A stretch of DNA of 64,000 nt from Coniella vitis. Taxonomy: Eukaryota > Ascomycota > Sordariomycetes > Diaporthales > Schizoparmaceae. The first letter of the stretch is position 1; each line of letters begins with the position of its first letter. Under the pieces are notes generated by a model. That model saw only the letters and a program-made list of their open reading frames with translations. It did not search any database and was not told the origin of the DNA. The DNA is taken from assembly GCA_011317545.1 (NCBI GenBank), contig WUJK01000006.1, forward strand, positions 124,001 through 188,000. The letters run 5' to 3'. Below are positions 1-10,314 of this stretch, piece after piece. A program made the position numbers and the translations under genes.

Positions 1-1656
1 AAGTATGAGAGAAACTGCTGTCGAGACGCAGGCTCGCACTCGTCCAAACGGTCCAGAATCCATGTGGTCTTGGCCCGCGAGCCAAGATCCAGTCTGAGAT
101 TGTCGAATAGGTACAACGCATCCTGTTCTGTCAAACCGAAGCGGAAGAGCGGCAGCTCAATATCTGACGGGTGTACTCGGAGCGATTGGAACACCTGTTG
201 CCCGCCCCGAGTTTGTGCTAGAAATGTGGTTGCTAGTGATTTCAAGCTGTTGCGCCGCTCGTCATGTCGACTGAATTGGAAATAGAGAACAACTCCGTCG
301 TCCCCATCCGGATACAGCAGGTTTAGAATACCGCGGATCTTGAGGAAGCAGTATTCAGCCGCTTTTGATACATCGGGACCACCATAGAGATGTAGAGTTT
401 TGCAGCGTTGACGACTCAGGGGGTCAGCCCAGTCTCGAAAGATAGGCGAGCCTTCCAGCTGACTGTATGGGTGGTTGCTGCCAAAGACCGTTTTCATGGG
501 AAATATCGGTGCCGCTTGCGATACGATTGAGTCGAACAGTGAGGTATATCCACCGTCCACCCAGGGAGCTAAGCTTGATTTAACACCATCTCAGACCGGC
601 AACTAGGCGGTGCTTGGAAGTAAAATGTACTAACATGTTGTCATGCGATCCAGGCCCATTTTCAAGATCTTGGTAAAATTATCTTTCGACTCCTGGTCAG
701 TCAAGTCAATGTGCTGCGCCTTGACTCCGCAAAGCATCTCCATGGGTATACCAAGGGTCGCAATGGATTGGTTGTCTATCTACTGCGTGGTTAACACTGC
801 TAGGACGCTAATATGGACGTGTCTGCGCTTACTCCGGTGGCGCTGTGATTAGAGGAATACATGTTGATCACCGTTGCCTGGGCCAGCATCTGGGTCTGCA
901 GAAACGAGCTGTTGATGGATGTAGTTGTGCTTGAAAGGCATCGTGCATCTCTCAACTCGAATCCACCTGGCGTCTTCAACAGAAGGTGGCAAAACGCGTT
1001 TTCGAGTTGTTCGATGTTCTGCCATCTGTGCGGACAACCGATAAACGCCAGTAGCAGAGTATGTGCTTTGATGCTTGCGAATTCATGGCCTTTTCGACTT
1101 GCCTGTATCAATGCCTGGCCGCGAAGGGACGGTCAGCACCTCTTGAAAAAGGCAGAACGTTGGCTGTGTTGAATGCACCAATACCTCTTTGACAATGAGA
1201 CCGCCCACATCCTCAGCGACGAAACCAATAGGCCGAGGCTATGGCGGTGTTAGTAGTGCAGAATGCTCGCAAACATCCAAAATGGCATATACTGCCCCCA
1301 GTTTGGCTTACGGGATCTTGGTCTTTTCTGCATTGGGAAATCTCCGACAAGAGTTGCAGAGCTTCATGCTTGATCGCTTGTCGTGTGTACCGTCCTTCTG
1401 GCGACGCAACACCAACACGGTGACTGTATAATAATACTCGCCCCTCGAGCTTGTAATCCTTGAGCTTCTCTGTTAGCCAAGTCATCTTTGAGCTCCCTTT
1501 CCACGCATTGTTGCTGGGGTGCAAAAGACCGTGCACCGCGATGAGACTGTGAGTCCGTCAAATGAGGATCAGCGAAGCGCAGACTGGAACGGACGAGGTC
1601 ACTGACTCAAAGTGACCATTTGCTGCACCTTCAGGATCCGTGATTTCGATCCTCAT
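1..1656 (-). CDS. STAND/NLR-type protein: alpha/beta-hydrolase-like N-domain plus NACHT-like ATPase (partial, runs off left edge)
   Basis: Likely a fungal NLR-like signalling ATPase. Six exons join in phase: 1656-1607, 1546-1312, 1238-1185, 1114-833, 779-635 and 568 to beyond position 1; the five introns are 53-70 nt. The first donor (GTCAGT) is the weakest choice, so the first 16 residues are tentative. In the 443 visible residues, a lipase/esterase-like domain shows V-H-G-L (21-24), a G-G-L-I-V-K-E segment (107-113) and G-C-P-H-R (139-143, compare GTPHRG in the family). The serine of the usual G-x-S-x-G is replaced: residues 103-107 read A-E-D-V-G. A NACHT-like region follows, with a poor P-loop (317-324, GGPDVSKA, lacking the canonical GK[ST]) and a good Walker B (425-432, ILDRLDEC). 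The family has roles in non-self recognition; the role here is inferred. The C-terminal repeat domain, if any, is outside the window. Confidence 0.72.
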
Positions 1657-2204
1657 GGTTTGAGCGCATCAACCCTGATGCCCAAGGTCGATAGAAGACC
1701 GTCTTCGTGTGCCGTTCTTTTGACCGTGAGGCCTGTACAGTGTACGTCGTAGAAGATTAGATGAGGTGTGTCACTCCGAGCCAAGGATGACCAAGGGCAA
1801 TGTGATTCAAGGTTTGTCCTCGAGCACCGTGAGTTCGGGTGTGCACGCTGATATTCACTCCTCTTGGTGGACACTAAGCGGCTTTGCTCTACGTCCTGGA
1901 GCCTTATACGTGAGTTGAATGGAGCTATCGGGCAGAGGAGCTGACAGTAAGCAATGGCGGCGCGTTGGGTAACACCGCAGCTGACATGGCCCCAAAGAGT
2001 GCTTGCGCCGTGTCTTGTGCTTATTGGTTCATGAGGAAGAAAGGTGCAGAAAAGGCTGGACTTGGCACACAACCCTCGCGAGTCCGACAAGGCTCCGATT
2101 GGGGGGCTACAGAACAAGCCATAAAACAGGTATAAAAGACCTTGCCCACCAACTAATGATGCACCACTTCTGATTGCTCCACTGCCAGTCAGTGAACCTA
2201 CAAC
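1657..2204. other. Intergenic, divergent promoter region between the NLR-type gene and the next gene
   Basis: No supported gene. It separates the minus-strand NLR-type start from a plus-strand start. The minus strand is open for 193 codons here, but the reading has no recognisable domain and ends in the neighbouring gene's leader. The only clear signal is a TATA box near the right end, listed separately. Confidence 0.6.
2131..2138 (+). promoter_or_regulatory. TATA box (TATAAAAG)
   Basis: A perfect TATAAAAG lies 74 nt upstream of the ATG at 2205 in the gene's orientation. That spacing fits a TATA element with a short 5' leader. Most neighbouring genes show no such clear element. Confidence 0.6.
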
Positions 2205-3188
2205 ATGCAGGTTGAGCGTCGTGAGAGTGTCCACAAAACAGTCGACGAGGCGGAGAGTGAGGCGGAGGAGGAGGAGGAGTCACCGCTCGAACGCGCCCCC
2301 GTTTGGACGGTGCATCTTGGGTTGACTGGTGGTCCAGGCAGCGGCTTCCACACGCGAAACGACCCGGCGCAGCCTCTCCAGCGATCGAATTACGTGGAGC
2401 GGACAGGTGCTGTGGACGTGCGGTGTTCCTCCGTTGATGTCGTGCATGGGCTTCTTGATGCCGGCTCGGAGACTCTTGCCACGTTGCTGGTCCTCGAATT
2501 CCGCTTCGATCCGCACAAGAAGGCACGGCGCATCTCATCGGTCGACATTGAGCTGCGTTTCGACGGTGTCAACTGCCCCGAGGTCAGCGCCATTGCGCCG
2601 TATGGGAACTTTAGCGTGGCTCCAACACGACAGTCCGAGTCCACAGCATTCGGGACAAGCGCTGGCTTGAGTGCGACGCCTGCACCAGCTCCAACGCTCA
2701 ACGCCAGCGTCAATTACAACCGCACCATCACGCGCGACCGAACATACGCAGCGACAATCACCGGCGCGACGGCACTCCGCGGACGCAACCACGGTAGAGC
2801 CAACTGCGCATCGTGGACGCTGCTGGAGAACTCAGCGACCAAGACGGGCGTGCCGGTGGCCATGAAGGCTGCAGTTCTGCTCAAGAGGTCGGACGAAGAG
2901 CCGTTCCAATGCGAGGTCACGATCAAGGCTCGTGCTGACTGGCGATCAAATCTCGAGGCGCTGTTTGGAAGGACGCCCGCTGACGACCCGGTCCTGTACG
3001 ACCCGGCTATGGACCCGACCAGTGCTGAGTACGACGCACAGAGGCTGGGTAGCGTGGATTTGGACGATCTGGCAAGCATCACGTTCCAGCACATGGTCGA
3101 GGGCAATGGCGAGATCAAGATGAGCGCTGCTAGGGCGCAAGCCTCATCTGCCGGTCGTGGGACAGGCGATGTGGCATCATCTCCTTGA
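2205..3188 (+). CDS. Unnamed fungal protein, 327 aa, single exon
   Basis: No function recognised. The protein starts with an acidic stretch (residues about 16-28, mostly E with A and S). The body resembles an immunoglobulin- or C2-like beta fold in its alternation of short hydrophobic strands: V-W-T-V-H-L-G-L near 33-40, L-V-L-E-F-R-F-D near 94-101 and I-E-L-R-F-D near 114-119. It has no signal peptide, no membrane segment and few cysteines. The composition (A, T, R, D rich) and GC-rich third positions are those of a real gene. A TATA box 74 nt upstream and convergent placement with ORC4 support the model. The Met at 2205 is the first in frame. Similar proteins of unknown role, often encoded near repetitive or effector-type genes in fungi, are a plausible family, but I cannot name one. 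Confidence 0.7.
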   Translation: MQVERRESVHKTVDEAESEAEEEEESPLERAPVWTVHLGLTGGPGSGFHTRNDPAQPLQRSNYVERTGAVDVRCSSVDVVHGLLDAGSETLATLLVLEFRFDPHKKARRISSVDIELRFDGVNCPEVSAIAPYGNFSVAPTRQSESTAFGTSAGLSATPAPAPTLNASVNYNRTITRDRTYAATITGATALRGRNHGRANCASWTLLENSATKTGVPVAMKAAVLLKRSDEEPFQCEVTIKARADWRSNLEALFGRTPADDPVLYDPAMDPTSAEYDAQRLGSVDLDDLASITFQHMVEGNGEIKMSAARAQASSAGRGTGDVASSP

Positions 3189-3595
3189 TGCAGAGGCAAG
3201 GTCAAGCTGAGCGAGTCTTGTGTATCAGAGGCGGTTGACAGTCTCGATCAAAGTGTTGGGGCCAACCGGAGTGTTAGGAAACTGGTTGCAGATGAGCATG
3301 TCTGCGTGTAAGTCCAGGGTTTCTCTAAATCGCGGATAGAGAGAACGTACATCTTTCATACTGTCGAGCATCCACTTCAAGATCATTGACCAGGGATTGT
3401 TCCGCTATTAGAATACTTTTCCTTGTGCAGCAAAGCCGTGACTACTCCAGCAACCCTGATTGTATCGTAACTGTAAACAAAACGTGGGTTCATACCATAT
3501 CCCACCCAAGCCAAAGACGATGATGTCCCAACGCCGCGCGCTTAGGTACGTACAGGACTCAAGCTTGCCAGACAACCACCCACGTGCGCCCTGAC
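3189..3595. other. Intergenic, convergent 3' ends
   Basis: A stretch of 407 bp between two converging genes that must carry both 3' UTRs and polyadenylation sites. No coding potential or repeat was seen. Confidence 0.6.
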
Positions 3596-6022
3596 TTATA
3601 TTTCCTTGCACCATCTTTGCAAGATGGCATTGAGCTTCACTGCAACCGGAATTTCCTCAAGCGCCACATCAACCTTCCACATTCTACTCTCAATGCCACC
3701 ATGCCGGCTACCCATCCCAGTTGGCAGCAGCAAGCCCAAGGAAACAAGCCGCTCCCATGCCATTTCCGCAACGCCACGGCCCCAGACACGGACAGCACCC
3801 CCGAGCACCAGCAAACCAGCCGTAGACGACTGCACACGCTGGCGTCCGATCAATGTCGTGTACTCATCGTAGGCCATGGCAAAGTTCACCGTGTCCGTGT
3901 GGGCCACAATGTCGAGCCGTGCTGCGGCAATGAGCAGCGACAGATCGAGGTCCGATAGGGACGCGAGCAGATGGAGTTTAGAGTTGGGAGGGTCGTTGGT
4001 CATGGCGGGAGTGAAGCGCAGGGACAAGTTTGTCGGTGAGAGGCTTGCGACTGGCATCACACAGCTTGCGAAGAATGCCGGCACCGATTTGCTGCTGTAG
4101 TAATGATACTCGATGTGGTCCCTGAACGGCTGGTGTGTGTAGAGCACGTCAATCTTCTTGGACCAATATTGTTGGAAGTCGACAAATCCGGCGAGGGATA
4201 CCTTAAGCCCTTCTTGTTCGGCATCTTCGTCATTAACCATGAGACCTTGCTTGCAGACGCTCCAATAGGCAGGGAGCGTCTTGGCCAAGGACATGTAGAC
4301 GTAACGGTGGCTAAAGCGACTCTTGACGCGCTTCTCGAGGCTCTCCACCACATCGATCCTATTGGTAAGACCTAGAACCGCAATGGGCGCTTTCCTTGCC
4401 TGTGCAATATCAAACAAATTGTACAACAGAGTCTGTCTGGCGTGCGTTGCAAACAAATCAAACTCGTCAATGATGAAAATGACTGATTTTGAAGTGACAC
4501 CCTCTTGCGCGCCGGCGATCTCAGATGGATGGGAAAGAAGCGCCAGCAGCGACGCCAGCGTGTCTGCGTAATTGTTTGTTTTACCAATCAGTTCGTCCTC
4601 GACTTCCATCTCTTTACCCAGTTGGCGCCATATATCCTTGAGCGCCAACTTGTCGTCTGTATGGATAAACCCATTCAGTCGCACAACATGGAATTCATTC
4701 CCATGCTCCAGACTTAGGTCAGATAGTACTGAATCGACCATGGTTGTTTTCCCGCAACCTCTGGCGCCAATGACTAGCATGGAGTTCCCCTCGCCCGCCA
4801 GAACAGTCTGCTCCACGAGCTGGAACGTCTTATCGTACGCCTCATCTTGGTCACACAACTTGATCCTCCGTCGACCAACGCAGCGATCCAGAAGCACACG
4901 TTTTAGCAACTGCAAGTGTAGCTCGAAATTCTCGATTTCGGGCGCAACCTCATTTGTCGTGATGGATTTACCAGTTTCTGACACGGTGACAGTAGAAAGA
5001 GGATCCTGAGAGCAGTTCTTGCACAACCAATCGCCCTTTGGTATCCTTGCCACGCCATAACACTTTTGATGCACCGCGATATCGCAGCCATCGCAGAACA
5101 GGATCTCATTCGGCGGCTTGGACTCTGGCTTTGAGCAAATGGCGCACACATCCTCATCCTCCACCGCCTCCTCTTCGCCTTGCTCGCCCACGTCCAACTC
5201 CTCGTCGGCAAGGTGTAAAGGCCTATTTTCCTTGTCCGCAGGTCGCTCCTCAGGTGATACTTTCGACTTGGCAGGCTTGTTTGGCAGATCAGAGAAATAG
5301 ATTTCATCAGCGTTCTCATTCGCCGCAATCTTATCGAAGGCAACCCTTTTGGTATTTCGTTTACTCAGTCTCTTGCTAGGAGTGAGGATGCCCTTCAACA
5401 GTGGCACAGGTTCATCAACCACAGCGAGTGGCGCTTTCCTTGCATTTGGAGTGCCTGTGGCGGATGCGAGCACGTCTTCTGAGTCTGTTGTCTCTTCACT
5501 TTCACCACGCTCAGTCTCGGAGTAAATTTCTGCCTGGACTGGTTTTCGAGACGTTCGTCGGGATTTGGACGGTGATTCATTGATTGGATTGGTCTGGGCA
5601 TTTCGTAGGGACCTTTTGGGGATGGAATCGGTGCGTTCTTTGGTCGTAGAAATTGCCTGGGTCGAGCGACCGGTTCGTGATCTTCTTGCAGAGGAGCTTC
5701 GCATGGAACCTGGTTCTCCATCCGAGCCCGGAAAGTCGTATATGTCGTCGATGACATCCTTCGCAGATGCTGCTGCTGCTGGTATATGCGGCCCCTGCCT
5801 CTCTTCATCCGAATCAGGTATTACAACTTGGTCAACCAATAACTTCCTGCTTCGTTGGACGGTACGACCAGATGCAGTCTTGTATTGTGCCGACTTGAGA
5901 GCACTCGACCGTTGTTCTGCGGTAGCCGGGCTTGTGCGAGCTCTCTTGGACGGTGTCGTGCGGTCTGTGTCGTCCTTGCGAGGGCGACCGCGCTTTCTGC
6001 CTGAAGCCGGGGTCGGGGCCAT
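3596..6022 (-). CDS. orc4: Origin recognition complex subunit 4 (ORC4) with AT-hook and PHD finger
   Basis: ORC4 is an AAA+ subunit of the complex that marks replication origins and loads MCM. A single exon encodes 808 aa. The Met at 6022 (M-A-P-T-P) was chosen over the frame's earlier Met because the AT-hook-like G-R-K-R-G-R-P-R-K (residues 8-16) follows directly. A long basic, Ser-rich disordered tail comes next, then a PHD finger at about 293-337 (C-x2-C...C-x2-C...H-x2-C...C-x2-C pattern, all ligands visible). The AAA+ core has Walker A GARGCGKT (419-426) and Walker B FIIDEFD (516-522), followed by a sensor-1-like L-T-N-R. The C-terminal winged-helix region completes it. S. pombe Orc4 carries AT-hooks at its N-terminus; an AT-hook combined with a PHD finger suggests reading of both DNA and histone tails (inference). 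Confidence 0.93.
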   Translation of the reverse strand: MAPTPASGRKRGRPRKDDTDRTTPSKRARTSPATAEQRSSALKSAQYKTASGRTVQRSRKLLVDQVVIPDSDEERQGPHIPAAAASAKDVIDDIYDFPGSDGEPGSMRSSSARRSRTGRSTQAISTTKERTDSIPKRSLRNAQTNPINESPSKSRRTSRKPVQAEIYSETERGESEETTDSEDVLASATGTPNARKAPLAVVDEPVPLLKGILTPSKRLSKRNTKRVAFDKIAANENADEIYFSDLPNKPAKSKVSPEERPADKENRPLHLADEELDVGEQGEEEAVEDEDVCAICSKPESKPPNEILFCDGCDIAVHQKCYGVARIPKGDWLCKNCSQDPLSTVTVSETGKSITTNEVAPEIENFELHLQLLKRVLLDRCVGRRRIKLCDQDEAYDKTFQLVEQTVLAGEGNSMLVIGARGCGKTTMVDSVLSDLSLEHGNEFHVVRLNGFIHTDDKLALKDIWRQLGKEMEVEDELIGKTNNYADTLASLLALLSHPSEIAGAQEGVTSKSVIFIIDEFDLFATHARQTLLYNLFDIAQARKAPIAVLGLTNRIDVVESLEKRVKSRFSHRYVYMSLAKTLPAYWSVCKQGLMVNDEDAEQEGLKVSLAGFVDFQQYWSKKIDVLYTHQPFRDHIEYHYYSSKSVPAFFASCVMPVASLSPTNLSLRFTPAMTNDPPNSKLHLLASLSDLDLSLLIAAARLDIVAHTDTVNFAMAYDEYTTLIGRQRVQSSTAGLLVLGGAVRVWGRGVAEMAWERLVSLGLLLPTGMGSRHGGIESRMWKVDVALEEIPVAVKLNAILQRWCKEI

Positions 6023-6915
6023 GGCGGCCGCTTCTTGGAACAGTCGTGCGACTTGAAAGAAATCTACAGTGTAGCTGCGTGGCAGCCGTTGAAGCAATAA
6101 ATCGTCACCTTGGTTATGGTGTGATGGGGGCTTGCCAGCTCTGGTGAGATACGGTTTTTTGGGGGGGGGGGGGGGGCGTGGCGGTTGTTTGAGGTTAACG
6201 CGTCGCAGTTGGCAAAGCGCGTCGCGGTCTTTGCCGAGTCTTGAACCTGCAGGGGTTTAATTGAGTCGAGCCACACACGTAGCAGCCACATTGGGCTGTG
6301 GCGCAGTCAATGTCCTCTAGATTTATTCATACAAGTGTATAGCTCTGGGAAGAAATAATAAATAGTTGAACTAGAGGTAAAAAAGGAATGATAGTATACG
6401 TAGATAAAATAAAATCAAGCAAGTAAGTAGCGCCAAGTAGAAAATAGCAGTGAGATAGAGGATGCTGGAGAAGCATAGCATAGAAATCATTCGGCAATCT
6501 ACCAGTGGCTGCTTTGTCAGTTGAATTCCAAATTGAGTAAGTAATATGATGGAGAACGAGATTTTCGCTTTTGGTGTGGTTCTTTGTAACTTTATATGCC
6601 GTAATTCTCAGACCTTATGTATGCAGGACACTGCGAATATCCACCTGGTCGAGGAATACTCTGAGCATCTGCAAAAGGCTACAATGCGGTTGTCTTCCAT
6701 ACGTATAAAACATTTGTGGCTCATATTGTGGCCAAACCATAGCCCAAGACATGCCAGGAAGGCCATCAGCAGAGTGCTGCCACCAGTCCGAACCAGGGTC
6801 AGTGGTCTGGCTTTTCGACGACGTTACACAATTGTGTGTGGGACAAGGACATGACACTGATATTCGACTCTCATGCGGGTATCTCTATTTGGCAAGCCTC
6901 TCTATTGACACTGAT
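6023..6915. other. Intergenic between ORC4 start and bystin stop
   Basis: An 893-bp stretch holding the ORC4 promoter and the bystin 3' UTR. It includes a 16-bp poly-G tract at 6161-6176 about 140 bp upstream of the ORC4 start, and an AT-rich part at about 6310-6560. A 102-codon plus-strand frame at 6546-6854 has no recognisable domain. Confidence 0.55.
6161..6176. repeat. Poly(G)16 tract in the ORC4 promoter
   Basis: Sixteen consecutive G on the plus strand (C on the ORC4 sense strand), preceded by T6. It is one of at least fifteen G/C homopolymer runs of 9 nt or more in the window. Confidence 0.9.
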
Positions 6916-8522
6916 TTAGTCCACTTGCATCGTATCGTCACCATCAAATGCCAAGCCTTGTGGCTCGACAGGCACACCTCTGCCACGACCTGCAATCAAC
7001 TCCCGCCGAATCTCAGGTCCAATGGCTGAGTGACCATGCGTTAGAAGCAAGTCTAGAAGGGCCTGAGAGAATGTTAGCAAATCGGACCTCCAATACGCAG
7101 GCGATTTTTGTTAGAGGTAACATACCTCTCTCTGATCTTCATTAATATCATTTCGGTATCTCTGTGCAAAACTCAGCAAGCACTGATGCCAGAGAACTGG
7201 CAGCTGACGTCCAATCTTGTCCCACGAGGGCCGATCCATCGCCTCTGCCTCCTTGACCGCAGCAGGATCGACGGAGCGGAAACGAAGGAAAAAGAAGACA
7301 AGAGCATCAATGACCTGGTACGGCAACGCCAGTCCTTTGTCGAGCAGCGTCTTGATGAAGACATTTGTGCTGGCCGCAGACTCTCCATTCGACGCTTGTT
7401 GTGCGGCCAAGTCACACAGACCCTTCAAACCGGCAGCAGAGTGCAATACCGGTATCGACACGCGCGACATAACCGAGGACACAATGTGTGCTTCGCGCAG
7501 CGTACACGTGCCAGATTCAATCAGAGCAAACAAGACGCCCTTGAAAAAGGCCGATGGCTTGTATAAACTCTTCTTGAGCGAATTGTAGAGGTGGACGTTG
7601 AGCTTCTTGTTTTCGTAGATGTCGTCCCGGACCCGGGGCAACACGACCATTTCCAGCCAGCGCTGGACCACAGCGGGCTTTGAGGATGTAAAGATTCTCG
7701 TCACGGCGAAAACGGCGTTTGGTGTCCAGTTGTCGGGTTGTGCGACTTCGATAATTCTCTCCCAGTCGGGAATTGTGGGAAGGATTTTGATAGGTTTTGG
7801 CAACGGGCCGCTCTTCCATCTACTCAAAATCATACCACACCTGTTTTTTGTGTTAGTGACAACTTGTACAGACAAGAAGGGGTGTCTGCGTATGTGACAT
7901 ACTTCGCGTAGACCTCGATAACCTTGGGCGGCAAGTCTTCTTCCGGGAAGTCGTCCATGCCAACCATCTCTTGCCGCTGTCCTCCGCTTGCTTCAAACTG
8001 ATTAATCCTTTCCATTATCAAGTCAGCCAGATTCGTGCCTCCTTGTTGCTGAATTTGGCCAGCGTCAGGTTTGCTGTCCCAAAAATCGTGTTTCAATAGC
8101 GGATCCTCCTCGTCAGCGGCCAGGAACTTTTTGAATGTCGCCAAGTCCTCAGGTGCGATGTCAGCCTCGTCAATCTCGATTTCTTCTTCCTCTTCATCAC
8201 CCCATTCCTCTTCGTCGTCGTCTACGTCGCCATTTTGCTCGACCTCGCCGGCTGCGAATCTCGAGTCGATGTCGAAGGCACTTCTTTGTGGTTCTGCAAC
8301 AGCGTCACCCTCTTCATCCTCGTCGGCAAGCTCTCGGCCGAGTTGCAGAATAGCCGCAGACTGCTTCGAGTTGACAAAGTGCTCTTCATCCTTTTCGGTC
8401 TTGGATTTGGTTTTCTTTCCAGAGTTGCCTGATCGCAGGATGCCACTGCCACCAAGGATGTCGGACTCAAGAGGGTTGTGACGGCGGCCGTCTCGCGACG
8501 TGGACGCAGTAGCCTTGGGCAT
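6916..8522 (-). CDS. enp1: Bystin, ribosome biogenesis factor (ENP1 homologue)
   Basis: Bystin/ENP1 acts in 40S subunit maturation (processing of 20S pre-rRNA, nucleolus to cytoplasm). Three exons: 8522-7903, 7840-7126 and 7062-6916. The introns are 62 and 63 nt with GTATGT donors and a CTAAC branch in the first. The joined protein is 493 aa, the usual length for fungal bystins. The N-terminus starts M-P-K-A-T and is followed by an acidic region (about 110-140, runs of D/E). The conserved bystin body begins near D-F-P-E-E-D-L-P-P-K-V and continues with the S-R-W-K-S-G-P-L-P-K-P-I-K block, W-E-x-I-x-x-V-x-x-P-D-N-W-T-P-N-A, and a C-terminal H-Q-C-L-L-S-F-A-Q-R-Y segment. The last exon reads G-H-S-A-I-G-P-E-I-R-R-E-L. 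The start is 455 bp from that of HGH1 on the other strand. Confidence 0.94.
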
Positions 8523-8977
8523 TTTTGGGCTGTGCGCTTCCCCGAATAATTCGCTACCACGATGGATTGGGAGATGGGAGGGAATGGCAAGAGGTCGGTC
8601 GTGTGGGTGGGTAGCAGCGGCAGAATAATGTTGGGTTTGGTCAGAAAAAAGTCCCTGGGCTTTTCTGCTTGGCCGCCAGTCCAAAATAATTTGGCGCAGG
8701 GCTTATCGATAAGCCCCGCCCGGCATTGGGGGCAGGTCTTGGTCTTTCCAAAGAAATTTTGGAAGCATCTGCGACCGTCCGAGCCCCACCAATCACATGC
8801 TCCATGTAACACTTACAGCCTTGCCTTACTAACCTGAATTTTTTCACTTCTGTCTTTTGGGTTATCATCTTGCTATATTGCTGCCCTGACACGCACCCAT
8901 AGTATACCGTACTTGGCACTGCAGATATTCTATCATTCTCTTCCGGCGGTTTCGTTACAGAGCTCTGTTTTCGCACC
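8523..8977. promoter_or_regulatory. Shared divergent promoter of bystin and HGH1
   Basis: The two start codons face away from each other across 455 bp. No TATA box is evident. Both products serve protein synthesis (40S assembly; eEF2 folding), so a shared growth-regulated promoter is plausible but inferred. A small palindrome-like segment, G-G-C-T-T-A-T-C-G-A-T-A-A-G-C-C, lies at about 8700-8715. Confidence 0.5.
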
Positions 8978-10314
8978 ATGACTACAGAACTAGATGAGGT
9001 TTGTTCGTTCGAACCCAGAACGGCCAAGATCAAAGTCTCTAACGAGAAGACAGCTGGTAGGCTTCATCGGCCATCCAACCCCTCAGATCCGGGGCGTAGC
9101 CATTGAAAACCTGGTTCCGTATTCGTCGTCTCAGCCTGCAATCTTCAAGACCAAAGACTTCCTACCAATTCGCAACCTCAAAGTCTTGGTGCAGGACAGA
9201 CCAGTATGTGCGCTCTTCTCAACGCCATGAAGACGGTGGACACTGATTGGGGAACAGAAAATTGCTCACCATGCCTTGTTCATTCTGGTGAATCTGTCTG
9301 GAGACAGCGAGATCCTCGAGAAATTGGCGTCAGATGACAAATTCATCGACGTTGTGCTGAGCCGTATAGTGGTAGGTCTTCTCGCTACCTGCGGACGTTG
9401 CTACGCATTAAGGAAAAATCAGGGGAATGGCAATGTTCGCTAATGCAAGCACATCCCCACAGTCACAAACAGAGTTCAATGCCAATCTATTTGCCACTCT
9501 GCTCGCAAATCTCGCCAAGTGGGATGGGCTCAAGAGCATCTTGGACCGCCGACAAAAGGCCCCAGAGGCGCTTGGCTCGGATGATGCGGTCATGAACCAG
9601 CTCGTTGATCTCTTTGTCAAAGGAATGGACGGCTCTTACAACAAGGACGCTGACTATGATTACCTGGCATACCTCTTTGCCGATCTCACCAAGCACACTG
9701 ACATCAGAAAGTACTTCGTTACAAGGCAAGAGTACGACGGTGTCGTCCCAATCACCAAGTTAAAGGTCTTTACCGAGCACAAATCAGAGATCCGACGGAG
9801 AGGTGTGGCGGGTGCCATCAAGAACGTCGCCTTTGATATCGACTCACACCCTGCTTTCTTTGCAGAAGATGAGATCCACATCCTGCCATACATTCTCTTG
9901 CCGCTGATGGGTAGTGAAGATTACGATCCGGAAGAAACCATTGAGATGCTTCCCGAACTTCAGTTTCTGCCTCCGGACAAAGAAAGAGAGAGCGACCCGA
10001 ATATCATCCAAATGCATGTGGAGACACTGATGATCTTCACAACGACCAGGCCAGGTCGTGACTACATGCGGGAGATCAAGGTGTATCCAATTATCCGCGA
10101 AACTCATTTGCGTGTCAAGGATGAGGGAGTGCGAGTAGCTTGCGAAAGACTGGTTCAAGTCCTCATGCTGGACGATGAGGTTGAAGATGAGAACGGTCCG
10201 CGGGTACAAGAGATAGAAGATGGGGAAGAGGAGGAGCAAAGTAAAGAAAGCCGCAAGATTGAGGAAGTGGAAGAGGAGGAGGAAGATGAGGACGACAAGA
10301 TCGTAGAGGTTTGA
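8978..10314 (+). CDS. hgh1: HGH1 family ARM-repeat protein (eEF2 folding co-chaperone)
   Basis: Yeast Hgh1 is a cytosolic chaperone that helps fold elongation factor eEF2. Four exons: 8978-8998 (only seven codons), 9054-9203, 9258-9371 and 9463-10314. The introns are 55, 54 and 91 nt. All junctions are phase 0, with CTAAC-type branches visible in the first and third. The 378-aa product has the HGH1 pattern from its first residues (L-V-G-F-I-G-H-P-T-P-Q-I-R after the tiny first exon). It continues with N-L-L/A-T-L-L-A-N-L-A-K helices, the L-A-Y-L-F-A-D-L-T motif, an I-K-N-V-A-F-D segment and the P-Y-I-L-L-P-L-M-G block. The last about 50 residues are strongly acidic (E/D runs), consistent with the family's acidic tail. 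Because exon 1 is so small, automated callers may misplace the start; the Met at 8978 is supported by phase. Confidence 0.92.

Noticed and set aside
1..1656. NLR-type region as a pseudogene broken by frameshifts
   Set aside because: The apparent frame changes disappear once five canonical, in-phase introns are recognised; the motif losses remain and are reported as a finding.
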